A stretch of DNA of 64,000 nt from Gammaproteobacteria bacterium (GCA_021324305.1 JAJPJI010000019.1:123748-187747), one strand, 5' to 3'; counted from the stretch's first letter, positions 34,423 through 44,697 are shown. Notes: generated by a model not told the origin, from the letters alone. Program-made: numbers and translations.

Positions 34423-34795
34423 GGCAACTCCTTCTTGTTATCATTTGTTATAGTAATTATTGAATATGATAATCAATGATTATGATAATTTCAATAGGGG
34501 GAGTGCTTCCAGCGGGTGATGAAGAATCAATTTGTTGAATAAACATCGGGATAAGAACGCACGACGAACTGTAAACGTATGCATGGATACGAAGAGCCTA
34601 TTTAAACCCGGCAGGATGGATGTGATAAGTGACAGCTCAAAACCAGCAAGGAACAGCAATGCTTAAGGAAATCTTATAAAGAATGTTCGGTGGTTAAATA
34701 TGCTTGAAATGACTGCAACATCTTGGTATAGCTAGTGAATAATATTTTGCAAGCCTGGTTAACATTTCATAACAACGATTCGAGAGAAATAAACC
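34423..34795. other. Intergenic region between divergent exporter and giant-protein genes
   Basis: 373 bp without a gene. The left part is very A+T-rich and holds the probable MarR operator. The right part carries TTGGTATAG near 34723-34731, an extended -10 like that seen at 17794-17803, followed by a leader of about 60 bp to the start of the 1588-residue gene. Confidence 0.45.
34469..34483. promoter_or_regulatory. Palindromic operator candidate for the MarR regulator
   Basis: ATAATCA-A-TGATTAT is a perfect 7+7 palindrome 47 bp upstream of the EamA start codon, within a longer A+T-rich region with related half-sites. Its size and position are those of a MarR-family site. Confidence 0.5.
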
Positions 34796-37700
34796 ATGAG
34801 CCTGAGAAGAAACAGCATCACAATGTTTGCAATTGCAAGGCCGGACGAGGAAGCAGTATTATCACTGACGATTGAGAATGTGATGCATGCTGTCACATCA
34901 GAAAAAATTGAATTACAACCCTTGGATCAGCAGGAACTGCGTACTCTCATCACAGAAAATGAAATGTTCCGGTCGTTTGCTTTGATAGTTGAATCCATGA
35001 ACAGGATAGACAAAAGCAGGGCAAGCGGTGCCGGGTTGTCGCAGAGTGAAAAAAATCATTACAATGAATTGCAGGATTCGAGTGAACAAAGCAGGCCTAC
35101 CCAGGATGACTCTCTATCGCAAGCCAAGGTTAAAATAAAAAAAATTCGTGATAACACCAGGGATGTCGTCAAATACAAAAATATCATCTCATTGTATACG
35201 GCATATTATAAGGCCTTGAATGACGGAACCTTATGGAATGACCGGTTGACAGAAGTCAAAAATGAATGGCTGCTGCACAGGCATTTCGCAATGTGCGATA
35301 GCGTGGATTTGACAAGAATATATAAGTCATACCAGGAATTCGATACAAATCTCAATGAATTCAGGCGGATCATTCAGGCAGACCGGATTAAAACAAGAAC
35401 CAATGTAAAAACAGCACTTCTGTTATATTTTAAAAACTTATCATCGCAAGTTGCTCGAATCAAATCGCAGGCAATTTATTCAATGATGCTAAGATTACAG
35501 AGTGCTGACAGACGCTGCGATATTCACTATGACGATGTAATGCATGATACGGTGGAAAAGGTTGAACGGGAGATTGGCAAGCGAATTATCCGGGAACAGG
35601 AAAATCGTCGTGAAGTATTTGCTCAATTAAGAGTGCGACGCCGTCGCGGCATGTCCTACGATGATATAAGAATGTTTATCGGTTGCATTCAGGAATATTG
35701 CAAACCTGATTCACGCGACAACGAGCTGGATACGCATGACAAAAAGGTTATTCTTGGAAAGCTTAATAGTTTAAGCATGATGACGCTGGAGAGCGGCCCG
35801 CTTGTGCATATTCATATGGCTTTTCAACTGGATCCAGTGATTCTGTTTGTTATCAACAGAAGCGACGATGTCAGGCGCAAGGTTGCCGAGAAGCTGCTCC
35901 TGGAACCCGATTCGGCGCTGATTCTGGTGGATGACCTGGGTGAAATGCTGGCAGAGGCGAGATCACGCTACCAGCGGATGCTCAAAACCAGCAGCAAATC
36001 CAGGAATATAACTCTCGAGGAACGATTGGAATTCAGCCAGCGTGATTTTGTATTCCTGGTCAATTCAACATATCAAAGCCTGAGTGAGCAGGTCAAATTT
36101 GAGTCCCAGAAAGCAATAAGAGATTGTCTGGCCGGTGAATTTCGTGGAATAGCTGAATTGCATGCATCAATCAAGCGTCTGCGAGAGTTTCACACGCATT
36201 ATCGATTCATGCTTGAAGGCAGAGATCCTTCCTTGCAAGCTGATTTTGTCTTTTATGTCTTGCGTTACATAGATGATCATCGTGATGAGTTAAGTAGTTC
36301 TATCAACCGCGATCGCCTTGCAACGCTTATCGCGATAAACCATTATTGGCCGATAACTGATAATAACAGGCATGAGTTTGAGTCAAGCCGGCTTGCGTTA
36401 TCAAACCGTCTGGCTAGTTTGCATGAGCATTTCAAGCATTCGTTTTTTCATCATCCGTATATTCATTATAACTGGATGATTTCATTTGTAGAGGAGGCGC
36501 TTACCCTCACTGACTTGCCTCTGGTGAGGCATCAAGCGATGGGAAGGGAATACAAGCATTCCTGGAGTGAATATTTTCCTTATAAGGAAGAAGCACTGGA
36601 TACAGGTATCACAGTACCTGTGCCAGATATTGTTGCTCAGGATCTGGATCAATCCGTACGTAATCTGAAAACATCTAACCGGCGCGCATTTGTTCTGGCG
36701 AATATGAAACTGATTCGGGAAATCAGTTCTGCGGGAACGTTTGTGGCAAATGTGATCATTCCATATGTCAGCGTGTCGCCATTTATCAATCTGTTCAATA
36801 TCAATCGGAATGTGCGCTATGTGCGGCTAATGGACCATTTGCGCACATTGCTGCAGGAATTAAATAAAAATATTGAGACAGTGGTTACTACACCAAAAAT
36901 GCCCAAGAAAACGGTAAACATGCTTGTTCGGCTCAGGCAATTCTATAATGAACAATTTGAGAGAATTGATCAGGAATGGCAAAAGCATCTGGCAAAAAAT
37001 ATTGACATGGCAACGACAGAACATGATCTTGTCGAGTATTTGCGCAATGACAATGATATTGATCTGAGAAAACTGAAGGCACTGCTACATAAAATCGCGG
37101 ATATTTTTACTGATCATCGCTGCAGGCAAATGTTGACTGGCAAGCTGCAAATTGTCTGCGCCAGGATTTTGGTCGAGATTGGAATGCAAGTTTTAACATC
37201 TGACCACGATTCCATTAATTTCACTCTATACATCCAGTTGTTGAACCAGATGTCAGGCATCAGGGAATTTGGCAGTAGCGTTATTCACAAGGTTACATCC
37301 AATCTGAATATTTCGCGATTGCTGATCAGGCATCTGGAGCAATTTGACGGCTCCCGGCCGGTGATCGGTGGTTTGATAGCGTCATTGTTCCCGATGGAAA
37401 CACTCGCCAATAATGATGCTGCAAAAAAATACATAATTCCTTATGCCAGGAAGCGGCTCGAATATCTGGAATCAGTCAATGGCGAGGGCATTCAGCTTGG
37501 CGATGTCATGTTTTTTGATGTCTATGCGGCTATTCCTGAATGTGCGGAATTGTTTGTCAGTACCAGTGAAGAATTCAGAGGTCGGATTCAGGAAGCGATA
37601 AGCGATAATCAGGCGCCATGGAATCCTGTGACGGCCCGTATCATTGAATTATTTGGCGATTCGAAGAGCATCAATTTATATCGTGCACGGGCTATTGTCA

Positions 37701-39562
37701 GTTTGATGACGATTGATGATGTCAAAGCCACTGATATTGAAATGACTGATGTCTTTATTCAATCATTATTACGCCCAGGCGAGCATGTTGTCGATCCGCA
37801 TTTGCGTGTCACGGATAACAATGTCCAGTTTGAAATTTTCCTCTGGCATATCATAGACAATTCATTATGGACGGTCGTGCGGGAGAAGCTTATTTCAGTA
37901 TTGGGACAGGATTTGCTGCAGCAATATCATACGCGCTCCCTGTATAAATTCCTGAATGACAGGGCGCCTGGTTTTGGTCTCTGGATGGAGCAGCAGCTCA
38001 AGAATGTGCATCCTGATGATTTCTTCGGTGACATGGAAGTCGGAAAAATTTCAACCTATGTCATGCGTTTAATGGATCAGGTTGAGTTCGCATGCCACGA
38101 TTTTAATGTGGATGGTGATCAGGGCGAATCTATCATGAACCTGCTCAACAACCTCAAACGGATGCAAGCGTTTTTTCATCAGATAGGCAGTAATGTTGGC
38201 GTAAAATTCCTTGCGGATGTGGGCAATATTGAGCGGGGCATCAAGCTTGCCGTGATAATCCGCAAGACCCTAGTATTTTTTACGCAATCTGAAGGTGTTG
38301 TCACATTTAATATCGAATCCATTTATAAGTTATTGTCTCAATTGTTAATATCCTTTGCAGAAGTTGAAAGAAACGAAATGGTTTCATCTGTTAATATTTC
38401 TGCGTATCTGGATTTTATTGAAAAAGCAAACGCAAGTGTTCCCTGTAGTAATCTTGCGAGTTTGCAGGACAAACATCTTGCAGGAATATTCAATTATCAT
38501 TTGACGTTGATTGAGCACTTGAAAAAGCTTGTGCTTAAGATTGCCAGTTCGAGCCTGATCGATGATACCGCGCCAAAAATGCTGTTAAGCCTGGTAAATT
38601 GTTTGGATAACAACGATAAAATCAGTGAACGTGAGGCGAATATCCTCGAAGGGCTGGATCAATCGCCTGAATTGAGATCAGTTGTGATCAAGCTCATCTC
38701 GTTCGCACGTGAAATCAATCTCACACGTCACAATATTAATCAGGAATTCCAGGCCAGGCTGTTAAAAGAAGCTCAAATCAAGGCGATAAATGATAACCCG
38801 GGCTTGCTTGCGATTGTGTGTGTGCGGCGGCTGGTTCAGGTGGATATGCAGACGCATTTGTCATCTGCTTACATCGGGCATCTGATTCAAACAATTCACA
38901 ATGTCATGAATATGATTCCATGCGGACAATTTGCTGATTTTTCCGGTTGCTTCATTGATGCAATGAGCACAGTTACAAAATTGGCGCAGCTTTCAACGCA
39001 GAATGATTTGACGCCATTGATGCTGTTCAATATGCTGGGAGGCGGTCACGCAAGCAGAAGCCATGTGAACAAAAATACGCTGCTGCAACCCTTGTTGACG
39101 GATTTTCACGCCAAGTTTGTCAGTCATGCAGTGTTTGCACATGCGGCGGAATATGTGGTTTCCAAGATGGAACTTAAATCAGTAAATAAACGAATTGTCT
39201 TTCATGAGGTTAGTGTTGCCCTGTCAAGGCTGGATGAGAATGAACAACTTGGATACGTTAAACTCAATTTGGGCATTAAGCATGATCATAATGCAAGAAA
39301 AGCCATTTTTCTTGTGAATTTCTACAATGTGGCAATGAAGGTTTTTGATGGCAAGGCGCGGATGGATTCGTTGGTAGAGTGTATTTCTGCTATCAAGTTT
39401 GAGATTCAGGAGCGGGAAAGCAAAGGACAGCATGATTATTACAAGGCGAAAAAGATCAAGGACTTGCTGGAATTTATCCTCAATCTCGTCAAGACGCCAT
39501 CTATTCAGGATGCCTTGTTACTTTGCAGCAACAGCAAACAGTTTAAAGGACTGTACAAGTAG
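34796..39562 (+). CDS. Giant protein of unknown function, 1588 residues
   Basis: The largest gene of the window. The product is soluble, strongly helical and charged, with no signal peptide, no membrane helix except a short hydrophobic patch near residue 645-670 (FVANVIIPYVSVSPFINLF), and no catalytic motif I recognise. A basic stretch, AQLRVRRRRGMSYDD, lies near residue 280. Clusters of Leu- and Ile-rich helices throughout suggest an extended helical scaffold. The start ATG at 34796 has GAGAG about nine bases upstream. It is monocistronic and ends at a strong hairpin. Size, isolation and lack of relatives are typical of type IV effectors of Legionellales, but no direct evidence exists. Intactness over 4.8 kb shows that it is under selection. 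Confidence 0.7.
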   Translation: MSLRRNSITMFAIARPDEEAVLSLTIENVMHAVTSEKIELQPLDQQELRTLITENEMFRSFALIVESMNRIDKSRASGAGLSQSEKNHYNELQDSSEQSRPTQDDSLSQAKVKIKKIRDNTRDVVKYKNIISLYTAYYKALNDGTLWNDRLTEVKNEWLLHRHFAMCDSVDLTRIYKSYQEFDTNLNEFRRIIQADRIKTRTNVKTALLLYFKNLSSQVARIKSQAIYSMMLRLQSADRRCDIHYDDVMHDTVEKVEREIGKRIIREQENRREVFAQLRVRRRRGMSYDDIRMFIGCIQEYCKPDSRDNELDTHDKKVILGKLNSLSMMTLESGPLVHIHMAFQLDPVILFVINRSDDVRRKVAEKLLLEPDSALILVDDLGEMLAEARSRYQRMLKTSSKSRNITLEERLEFSQRDFVFLVNSTYQSLSEQVKFESQKAIRDCLAGEFRGIAELHASIKRLREFHTHYRFMLEGRDPSLQADFVFYVLRYIDDHRDELSSSINRDRLATLIAINHYWPITDNNRHEFESSRLALSNRLASLHEHFKHSFFHHPYIHYNWMISFVEEALTLTDLPLVRHQAMGREYKHSWSEYFPYKEEALDTGITVPVPDIVAQDLDQSVRNLKTSNRRAFVLANMKLIREISSAGTFVANVIIPYVSVSPFINLFNINRNVRYVRLMDHLRTLLQELNKNIETVVTTPKMPKKTVNMLVRLRQFYNEQFERIDQEWQKHLAKNIDMATTEHDLVEYLRNDNDIDLRKLKALLHKIADIFTDHRCRQMLTGKLQIVCARILVEIGMQVLTSDHDSINFTLYIQLLNQMSGIREFGSSVIHKVTSNLNISRLLIRHLEQFDGSRPVIGGLIASLFPMETLANNDAAKKYIIPYARKRLEYLESVNGEGIQLGDVMFFDVYAAIPECAELFVSTSEEFRGRIQEAISDNQAPWNPVTARIIELFGDSKSINLYRARAIVSLMTIDDVKATDIEMTDVFIQSLLRPGEHVVDPHLRVTDNNVQFEIFLWHIIDNSLWTVVREKLISVLGQDLLQQYHTRSLYKFLNDRAPGFGLWMEQQLKNVHPDDFFGDMEVGKISTYVMRLMDQVEFACHDFNVDGDQGESIMNLLNNLKRMQAFFHQIGSNVGVKFLADVGNIERGIKLAVIIRKTLVFFTQSEGVVTFNIESIYKLLSQLLISFAEVERNEMVSSVNISAYLDFIEKANASVPCSNLASLQDKHLAGIFNYHLTLIEHLKKLVLKIASSSLIDDTAPKMLLSLVNCLDNNDKISEREANILEGLDQSPELRSVVIKLISFAREINLTRHNINQEFQARLLKEAQIKAINDNPGLLAIVCVRRLVQVDMQTHLSSAYIGHLIQTIHNVMNMIPCGQFADFSGCFIDAMSTVTKLAQLSTQNDLTPLMLFNMLGGGHASRSHVNKNTLLQPLLTDFHAKFVSHAVFAHAAEYVVSKMELKSVNKRIVFHEVSVALSRLDENEQLGYVKLNLGIKHDHNARKAIFLVNFYNVAMKVFDGKARMDSLVECISAIKFEIQERESKGQHDYYKAKKIKDLLEFILNLVKTPSIQDALLLCSNSKQFKGLYK

Positions 39563-39574
39563 TTGTAACCATTA

Positions 39575-39600
39575 AAAGGCCATGCATGACCATGGCCTTT
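39575..39600 (+). terminator. Terminator of the giant gene
   Basis: Perfect 10-bp stem AAAGGCCATG/CATGGCCTTT with a 6-base loop, 13 bp after the stop codon. Its 3' arm ends in TTT. Confidence 0.7.
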
Positions 39601-39611
39601 ATATTGATGAT

Positions 39612-39969
39612 GGCTTTGTTGAATAATTCCACTTGCCTGTCATCCCGGCGCAGGCTGGGATCCATCCCGAATTTATTTTCCACGGTAACTGTCAGGCATA
39701 CCAAGAGGAATCATTTTATTTAATACTCGATAACATAAAAACGCTTCTGTCGGTAGATTTTCAAAAATTCTGGCTCGTAAGCTATCATTAAATATCATTT
39801 TTAATCGATACATTGCCGTTTCTGCTAAACTACGCTTATGATAACCGCTTTGTTTCTTCCATTCTTTTCTGCCTAATTGTCGTATGTTGCAAATTATATC
39901 ATCGCGAAGTGATGGATGGATCCCGGCCTGCGCCGGGATGACAGGCAAGTGGAATTATTCAACAAAGTC
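39612..39969. mobile_element. Short non-autonomous IS903-like (IS5 family) element
   Basis: 358-bp element with ends GGCTTTGTTGAATAA (left) and its near complement (right, one difference at position 2), which match the IS903 terminal repeat. Inverted arms of 53 bp (39614-39666 and 39915-39967) are 52/53 identical. ATTGATGAT occurs just outside both ends (39603-39611 and 39970-39978), a 9-bp target duplication as made by the IS903 group. Inside is only the 3' part of a transposase gene. The inner half of each arm is a REP-type palindrome (ATCCCGGC...GCCGGGAT). Confidence 0.8.
39673..39910 (-). pseudogene. IS5-family transposase, C-terminal remnant
   Basis: The last 65-70 codons of a DDE transposase. 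The visible segment RKEWKKQSGYHKRSLAETAM contains the catalytic Glu of the IS5/IS903 group, and the tail is VLNKMIPLGMPDSY as in full-length relatives. Everything upstream, including both Asp residues, is gone. The open frame extends a little further into repeat DNA and reads VIPAQAGIH there, which is translated REP sequence and not protein. It cannot transpose alone but could be moved by a full-length relative elsewhere in the genome. Confidence 0.8.
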
Positions 39970-39977
39970 ATTGATGA

Positions 39978-40760
39978 TTAATGATGTACCAGTCCGTTTG
40001 CCAGGAAGCCGCCATCAACTGCGATACATTGCCCTGTAATATAGGATGCCGCCGGCATACAGAGAAATGCTGCCAGACCAGCGACTTCCTCCGGTTTACC
40101 TATGCGCCGGAAAGGCGTATGGGCGAGAATGGATTGGTACTTATCCTGATTGGCGATCACTGCTTTTATCAAATCTGTATCGATATACCAGGGGGCGATG
40201 GTGTTGACGCGTATGTTGTTTTTAGCCCATTCAACCGCCAGATGTTTTCCCATTTGAATCATTGCTGCCTTGCTCATTCCGTAAGGCACGCCGGATCCGA
40301 CATCAATTAATCCAGCGACAGATGCAATGTTAACGATATTGCCCTGGGATGATTTGCATAGCAAAGGATAGGCGAGCTGACAAAGTTCAAGTGCTGAATC
40401 CACATTGGTCTGCATCACTGTTTGAATATCTTCAGGTGTATATTCAATAAACGGTTTTCTGATATTGGAACCGACATTATTGACCAGAATGTCTATCATG
40501 CCCCATTGTCTGGTTATGATATCAATCACACGCTGTAATTCATTTTTGCCCTGACTCATGTCACCTATTGCGCCTTGTACAGTGAAGCCGGCAGTTTTCC
40601 AGTCTGAAATGGCGGCCGCCAGGTTCTTTTCAGTGCGGGAAACAATGAATATGTCGGCTCCCAACTGGAGAAATTCCGCAACAATCGCTTTGCCGATGCC
40701 GCGGGTGCCGCCAGTAACCAGTGCTTTTTTGCCATTTAAATTCCATCGGTCTGTATTCAT
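39978..40760 (-). CDS. Short-chain dehydrogenase/reductase
   Basis: Classical SDR of 260 residues. The cofactor motif is [11 protein letters not shown] (about residues 17-27), NNVGS lies near residue 92, the catalytic Ser is in NIASVAGL and the Tyr-x3-Lys pair is in [22 protein letters not shown] and [14 protein letters not shown] complete the family pattern. It resembles tropinone-reductase-like and gluconate 5-dehydrogenase-like SDRs. AAGGA is eight bases before the start. The GhrA-like gene ends two bases upstream, so they form an operon, perhaps handling an oxo-acid or sugar acid. The stop codon lies next to the IS903-like element, whose target duplication includes the last base of the gene. 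Confidence 0.85.
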   Translation of the reverse strand: MNTDRWNLNGKKALVTGGTRGIGKAIVAEFLQLGADIFIVSRTEKNLAAAISDWKTAGFTVQGAIGDMSQGKNELQRVIDIITRQWGMIDILVNNVGSNIRKPFIEYTPEDIQTVMQTNVDSALELCQLAYPLLCKSSQGNIVNIASVAGLIDVGSGVPYGMSKAAMIQMGKHLAVEWAKNNIRVNTIAPWYIDTDLIKAVIANQDKYQSILAHTPFRRIGKPEEVAGLAAFLCMPAASYITGQCIAVDGGFLANGLVHH

Positions 40761-40762
40761 GT

Positions 40763-41719
40763 TTAGTATCCTTTTTTGATATTGATCTGGTTTAATAATT
40801 CCTGGCCCGAGATAGCCCGCAAATAGTTTTCATAGACTTGTGGTGCGGCAGTACCGGGATTGGTGACTGACGCAATGTGCGGGGTGACATGTATTTTGGG
40901 GTGCAACCAGAACGGATGTTCGGCAGGCAGAGGTTCCTGACGAAACACATCAAGTACCGCGCCGCATAATTGCCCTGAATCCAGTGCCGGAATCAGATCC
41001 TCATCGACGAGATGTTTCCCTCGCCCGATATTAATCAGATACGCTCCTCGGGGAAGCTGAGAAAAGGTTCGCTTGTTCAGGATATTTTCTGTCTGCGCGG
41101 TCAGTGGCAGCATGCAGACCAGTATATCGGACCGGGAGAGGAAATCATTAAATTCCGATTCGCCAGTAAAATGACTTATACCAGGTATATTTTTGGGGGA
41201 TTGGCTCCATCCGCAGACGCTCAGCCCAAGTTCACTCAGTAAATGTGCGGCCTTGCTGCCTAAATAGCCTATTCCCATAATGCCTGTTGTTTTGCTGGAT
41301 AAATTAAACGGCGGCTCTTTCGCCCAGATTTTTTGATGCTGTTTTTCAGTCCAGTGTTCAACCAGTTTGATATGCTGCAGGATATAGGCAATCACATACT
41401 GAACGATATCATTTGCCATATAGGGATCAGTGATGCGCACAATAGGAATTGCTGGATGAATGTCAGGATCGATAAAGATATGATCAACGCCTGCGCCCAA
41501 TGATTGAATGGCTTTAGCCTGAGAAAATGTTTTAAGGATACCTAACGGATGCTGCCAGACCAGCAAAAAGTCGATATCAGCCGGATTGCCAATATTGGGC
41601 CAGACACGAATATCGAGATCAGCATTCTGTGCTAGCAGCGCATCACGCCATGCTGTGCTAAACCATTCCAGCTGCTTTTGTTCTGTTGTATCTCGTCCTG
41701 CTAAAATTGCTATTGCCAT
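40763..41719 (-). CDS. ghrA: Glyoxylate/hydroxypyruvate reductase A
   Basis: D-isomer-specific 2-hydroxyacid dehydrogenase of 318 residues that reduces glyoxylate or hydroxypyruvate with NADPH. The substrate-binding part has [12 protein letters not shown] and [16 protein letters not shown], typical of GhrA. The Rossmann motif is [28 protein letters not shown] holds the catalytic Arg; the Glu and His follow in [13 protein letters not shown] and [11 protein letters not shown]. The start is set at the ATG 41719; an in-frame TTG two codons earlier is less likely. It is directly followed by an SDR gene on the same strand. Confidence 0.9.
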   Translation of the reverse strand: MAIAILAGRDTTEQKQLEWFSTAWRDALLAQNADLDIRVWPNIGNPADIDFLLVWQHPLGILKTFSQAKAIQSLGAGVDHIFIDPDIHPAIPIVRITDPYMANDIVQYVIAYILQHIKLVEHWTEKQHQKIWAKEPPFNLSSKTTGIMGIGYLGSKAAHLLSELGLSVCGWSQSPKNIPGISHFTGESEFNDFLSRSDILVCMLPLTAQTENILNKRTFSQLPRGAYLINIGRGKHLVDEDLIPALDSGQLCGAVLDVFRQEPLPAEHPFWLHPKIHVTPHIASVTNPGTAAPQVYENYLRAISGQELLNQINIKKGY

Positions 41720-41891
41720 GATCAAGACTCTATGATTGTGTTAGTTAGGTAGTTGCGTAGCTGTTGAAAACAATAAAATCAGGAACACATTCAAAGCAGA
41801 AGTATTGGTGAAGTTCGACTGTGGGTCAAGCGAATGCGATTGCCTGCATCCAGTGCTTGAACAATTTGCCGGCCGATGACACCTGGCTGCA

Positions 41892-43106
41892 TCAGATCCG
41901 GGATTCCTGTATTGCCAGTGTATACCAGGCAATCAGGGAACACATTCCCAGTATGCTCAATACTATTGCGAGCGGTATTTGTGTGCGGGCATGCAGCAAG
42001 GCCATAAACGCACTAGCCAGGGATGCTCCCAATACTTGTATAAATCCGTATAGTGCGCCCGCTGATCCTGACATGGTTGGAAATGGATGAAATGCCCCAG
42101 CGAATGCATTGGAAAAAGTAAAACCGACTCCCAGAGAAAGTATGGCAACCGGCAGCATAATGACAAACGTATTCAGGAATCCAGCAATGCCTAGAGCCAG
42201 CATGAGTAGTCCGCTGATCAGGATTAAAATGCTTCCTGCAGCCACCATGGCAGCAATTCCCAGCTTTAATACCAGTCTTGCGTTGATATAGGTGCTAACA
42301 AAAAAAGAGCACGCTACCAGAAATGAAAGCCAGCCAAATTCAACAGGGGAAAGCCCCACAACATTTTGCATCAGAAAGGGTGCAACAGTCATGTAGGCAA
42401 TCAATCCGGCATAAGCAAAACATGAACATAATGTATAACCAACAAACGTTCTGCTTGCCAGCACAGTACGATAATTTCCTAGCATGGTATTCAGTCTGGT
42501 TGCCTGCGGATTAAGGTGATGATTGGTTTCAGGCAGCATTTTCAAGATAAGAAATAATGTTAATCCTGAGTAAAGGAACAAAAAGACAAAATTGGCGCGC
42601 CAGCCTGAATAATGCTGGATATAGCCGCCCAGGGCTGGAGCGGACGCGACCACAAACACATTGATCATTCCAAGATGTGAGCCAAGCTTTGCCAATTGTC
42701 CACCAGATAAATAATCACGCAGCAAGGGTCTTCCTACCGAACTGCATGCGCCCATGCCCATGCCTTGGATGAAGCGGCCAGTTATGATAAGGCTTGCTGT
42801 ACCTGAAAACAGGCAAAGCAGGCTGCCCAGCATGCACATGATAATGCCATTCAGGATAGGTGGTTTACGGCCTACGCGGTCCGATAATGGACCATAATAT
42901 AAATGTGACAGGCTGAATCCCAGCATGTAAATCGACATGGTAAGCTGCATGGTGTTGCTGTCTGTACCCAGTGATTTTGCAATGTATGGCAGTGAAGGCG
43001 TATACATGTCAGCAGTCACCTGTGCCAGCGAAGTGAACATGATAATGACGATGAAAATGGTGCGTGTCAGTCTGTTTTTATTTTCAGATAGTTCTATAGG
43101 GTGCAT
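41892..43106 (-). CDS. Bcr/CflA-family multidrug MFS exporter
   Basis: Inner-membrane drug:H+ antiporter of 404 residues with twelve helices. The DHA1 motifs are clear: DMYTPSLPYIAKSLGTD after helix 1, YGPLSDRVGRKP between helices 2 and 3, and GACSSVGRPLLRDYL at helix 5, near the family's motif C region. These match Bcr/CflA proteins that export bicyclomycin, chloramphenicol or sulfonamides. It starts within the 3' end of the ABC-F gene (23-bp overlap) with GAGG upstream, so it is co-expressed with it. The pairing of an exporter with a ribosome-protection-type protein suggests an antibiotic-tolerance operon, by inference. Confidence 0.85.
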   Translation of the reverse strand: MHPIELSENKNRLTRTIFIVIIMFTSLAQVTADMYTPSLPYIAKSLGTDSNTMQLTMSIYMLGFSLSHLYYGPLSDRVGRKPPILNGIIMCMLGSLLCLFSGTASLIITGRFIQGMGMGACSSVGRPLLRDYLSGGQLAKLGSHLGMINVFVVASAPALGGYIQHYSGWRANFVFLFLYSGLTLFLILKMLPETNHHLNPQATRLNTMLGNYRTVLASRTFVGYTLCSCFAYAGLIAYMTVAPFLMQNVVGLSPVEFGWLSFLVACSFFVSTYINARLVLKLGIAAMVAAGSILILISGLLMLALGIAGFLNTFVIMLPVAILSLGVGFTFSNAFAGAFHPFPTMSGSAGALYGFIQVLGASLASAFMALLHARTQIPLAIVLSILGMCSLIAWYTLAIQESRI

Positions 43107-44697
43107 GAATAAACCTCGTTATTTTTATTTTATCAAGAAAGAATCTGTCATGGGAAATGACAAGTAGCGCTCCCTGATAGTTATTTAATGCAGTTTCAAT
43201 ACTATGGATGCTTTCCAGATCAAGATGATTAGTGGGCTCGTCAAGAATTAACAATAGCGGTGGATGTTTGGACATGAGAGCGCAGGCAAGCTCAGCGCGT
43301 AGTTTTTCTCCACCGCTCAGGTGCTTGACTATTTGATGCGCTGCTGTATTCCTGAACAGGAATTTTGCCAATGCAGCGTGTGCCTCGTTGATGTTCACCT
43401 CCGGATTGAGTAGTAAAAAATTATCCAGAACTGATAAATCCGGTTTAAGCGTCGATGCGCGCTGGTCGAGATAACTCACATGCGTTGTGCCAAGGCTAAC
43501 CATGCCGGACGATGGTGTGAGGCTGCCTAATATGAGTTTGACTAGTGTTGTCTTGCCGCTGCCGTTATCGCCTGTTAATGCTATTCGTTCAGGACCAGCC
43601 AGTATCAAGTCAAAGCCCTCAATAATAGGACGCTGACCAGGGTAGGCAAACGTGAGATGTTGAATATCTATAATCATTTTGCCATTCGGGACATGCGTTG
43701 CTGGAAGGGAGACATGAATGTCTTGTATGATTTCAATTTTGGATTTTGCTTCTTCCAGGTTTTTTTCAGCTCTGTCTATCATGTTTTCGTTTTGTTTTAC
43801 CAGTCGGTTTTGTGTTCTCTCACTGCGTCCTTTTTGGGAATTTGCAAACATTTTATCAATCTTCCCGGAGACAAATAATTTTCTGCCCCGGGAGCGTTTT
43901 TGTTCACTGCGTTCCCTCGTGGTTTGTACTGACTGCCTGGTGTTATCCAGTGCTTTTTTGGCATCAAATAATTCGCGCTCAGCGGCGTCTTGCAGTAATT
44001 TTTTTTGTTCAAGATAGTCATCATAATTACCGCCATAGATATTCGCTCCCAGGGCAGTCAGCTCTACTATCTGGTTCATCAGGTTGAGGAGATTCCTGTC
44101 ATGGCTGATCACCAGGAGCCCCTTGTTCCAGGATAAAATTGCTTCATAAAGCATATTTCGTGCTGATACATCGAGATTGTTGGTTGGCTCATCCAGCAGA
44201 ATGATGTCTGCCTCGGAAAGAAAAACCCTAGCCAGCAGCAGACGTGTCAATTCACCGCCGCTCAAACCGCTGGCTGGCCTATCCAGCTGAATGTGTCCCA
44301 GTCCGAAGGCAGATAACTGATGGTGGATGCGCTCTGTGACTGTCCAGTCATCGCCTATGATTTGAAAATCTTCTTCTGCGATACTGCCGCGCATGATACG
44401 TGATAAGGCATCAGTTTTATTCCGGATGCCAAGCACTGCGGCGACAGTGTCAAAACCAGACAAGAGTAATTCCTGAGGGCTGTAAGCCAGGCTCCCCCGG
44501 ACTTGTATGGAACCAGCATCGGGCTTGCTTTCTCCGGTAATCAGCCGGAACAGGGTGGATTTGCCAATACCGTTACGACCAACCAGTCCAGTCTTTCCAC
44601 TGCCCAGATTCAGTGACAATGATTTGAATAATGGCTTGTCTGCGGTTACCGAATGATGAATTTGATGAATAAGAATTTGAGGCTGTGAATGCGTCAT
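43084..44697 (-). CDS. ABC-F family ATPase
   Basis: Soluble protein of 537 residues with two ABC domains and no membrane part. Walker A motifs are GRNGIGKST (40-48) and GDNGSGKTT. The signatures are LSGGELTRL and LSGGEKLRA, and the Walker B sequences IILLDEPTNNLD and LLILDEPTNHLD. A charged linker of about 80 residues with QKRSRGRKLF separates the two halves. ABC-F proteins act on the ribosome; some protect it from antibiotics, others regulate translation. The start at 44697 has GGAGAG nine bases upstream. The next gene is a drug exporter. Which ABC-F subgroup it belongs to cannot be told by eye. Confidence 0.9.
   Translation of the reverse strand: MTHSQPQILIHQIHHSVTADKPLFKSLSLNLGSGKTGLVGRNGIGKSTLFRLITGESKPDAGSIQVRGSLAYSPQELLLSGFDTVAAVLGIRNKTDALSRIMRGSIAEEDFQIIGDDWTVTERIHHQLSAFGLGHIQLDRPASGLSGGELTRLLLARVFLSEADIILLDEPTNNLDVSARNMLYEAILSWNKGLLVISHDRNLLNLMNQIVELTALGANIYGGNYDDYLEQKKLLQDAAERELFDAKKALDNTRQSVQTTRERSEQKRSRGRKLFVSGKIDKMFANSQKGRSERTQNRLVKQNENMIDRAEKNLEEAKSKIEIIQDIHVSLPATHVPNGKMIIDIQHLTFAYPGQRPIIEGFDLILAGPERIALTGDNGSGKTTLVKLILGSLTPSSGMVSLGTTHVSYLDQRASTLKPDLSVLDNFLLLNPEVNINEAHAALAKFLFRNTAAHQIVKHLSGGEKLRAELACALMSKHPPLLLILDEPTNHLDLESIHSIETALNNYQGALLVISHDRFFLDKIKITRFIHAPYRTI

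Noticed and set aside
34700..34731. PmrA box ahead of the 1588-residue gene
   Set aside because: GTTAAATATGCTTGAA resembles the box but the half-sites are 10 bp apart and the second lacks TTAA.
39880..39948. N-terminal part of the transposase frame (VIPAQAGIH)
   Set aside because: This is translated REP palindrome, seen in many genomes as a spurious peptide, not transposase sequence.
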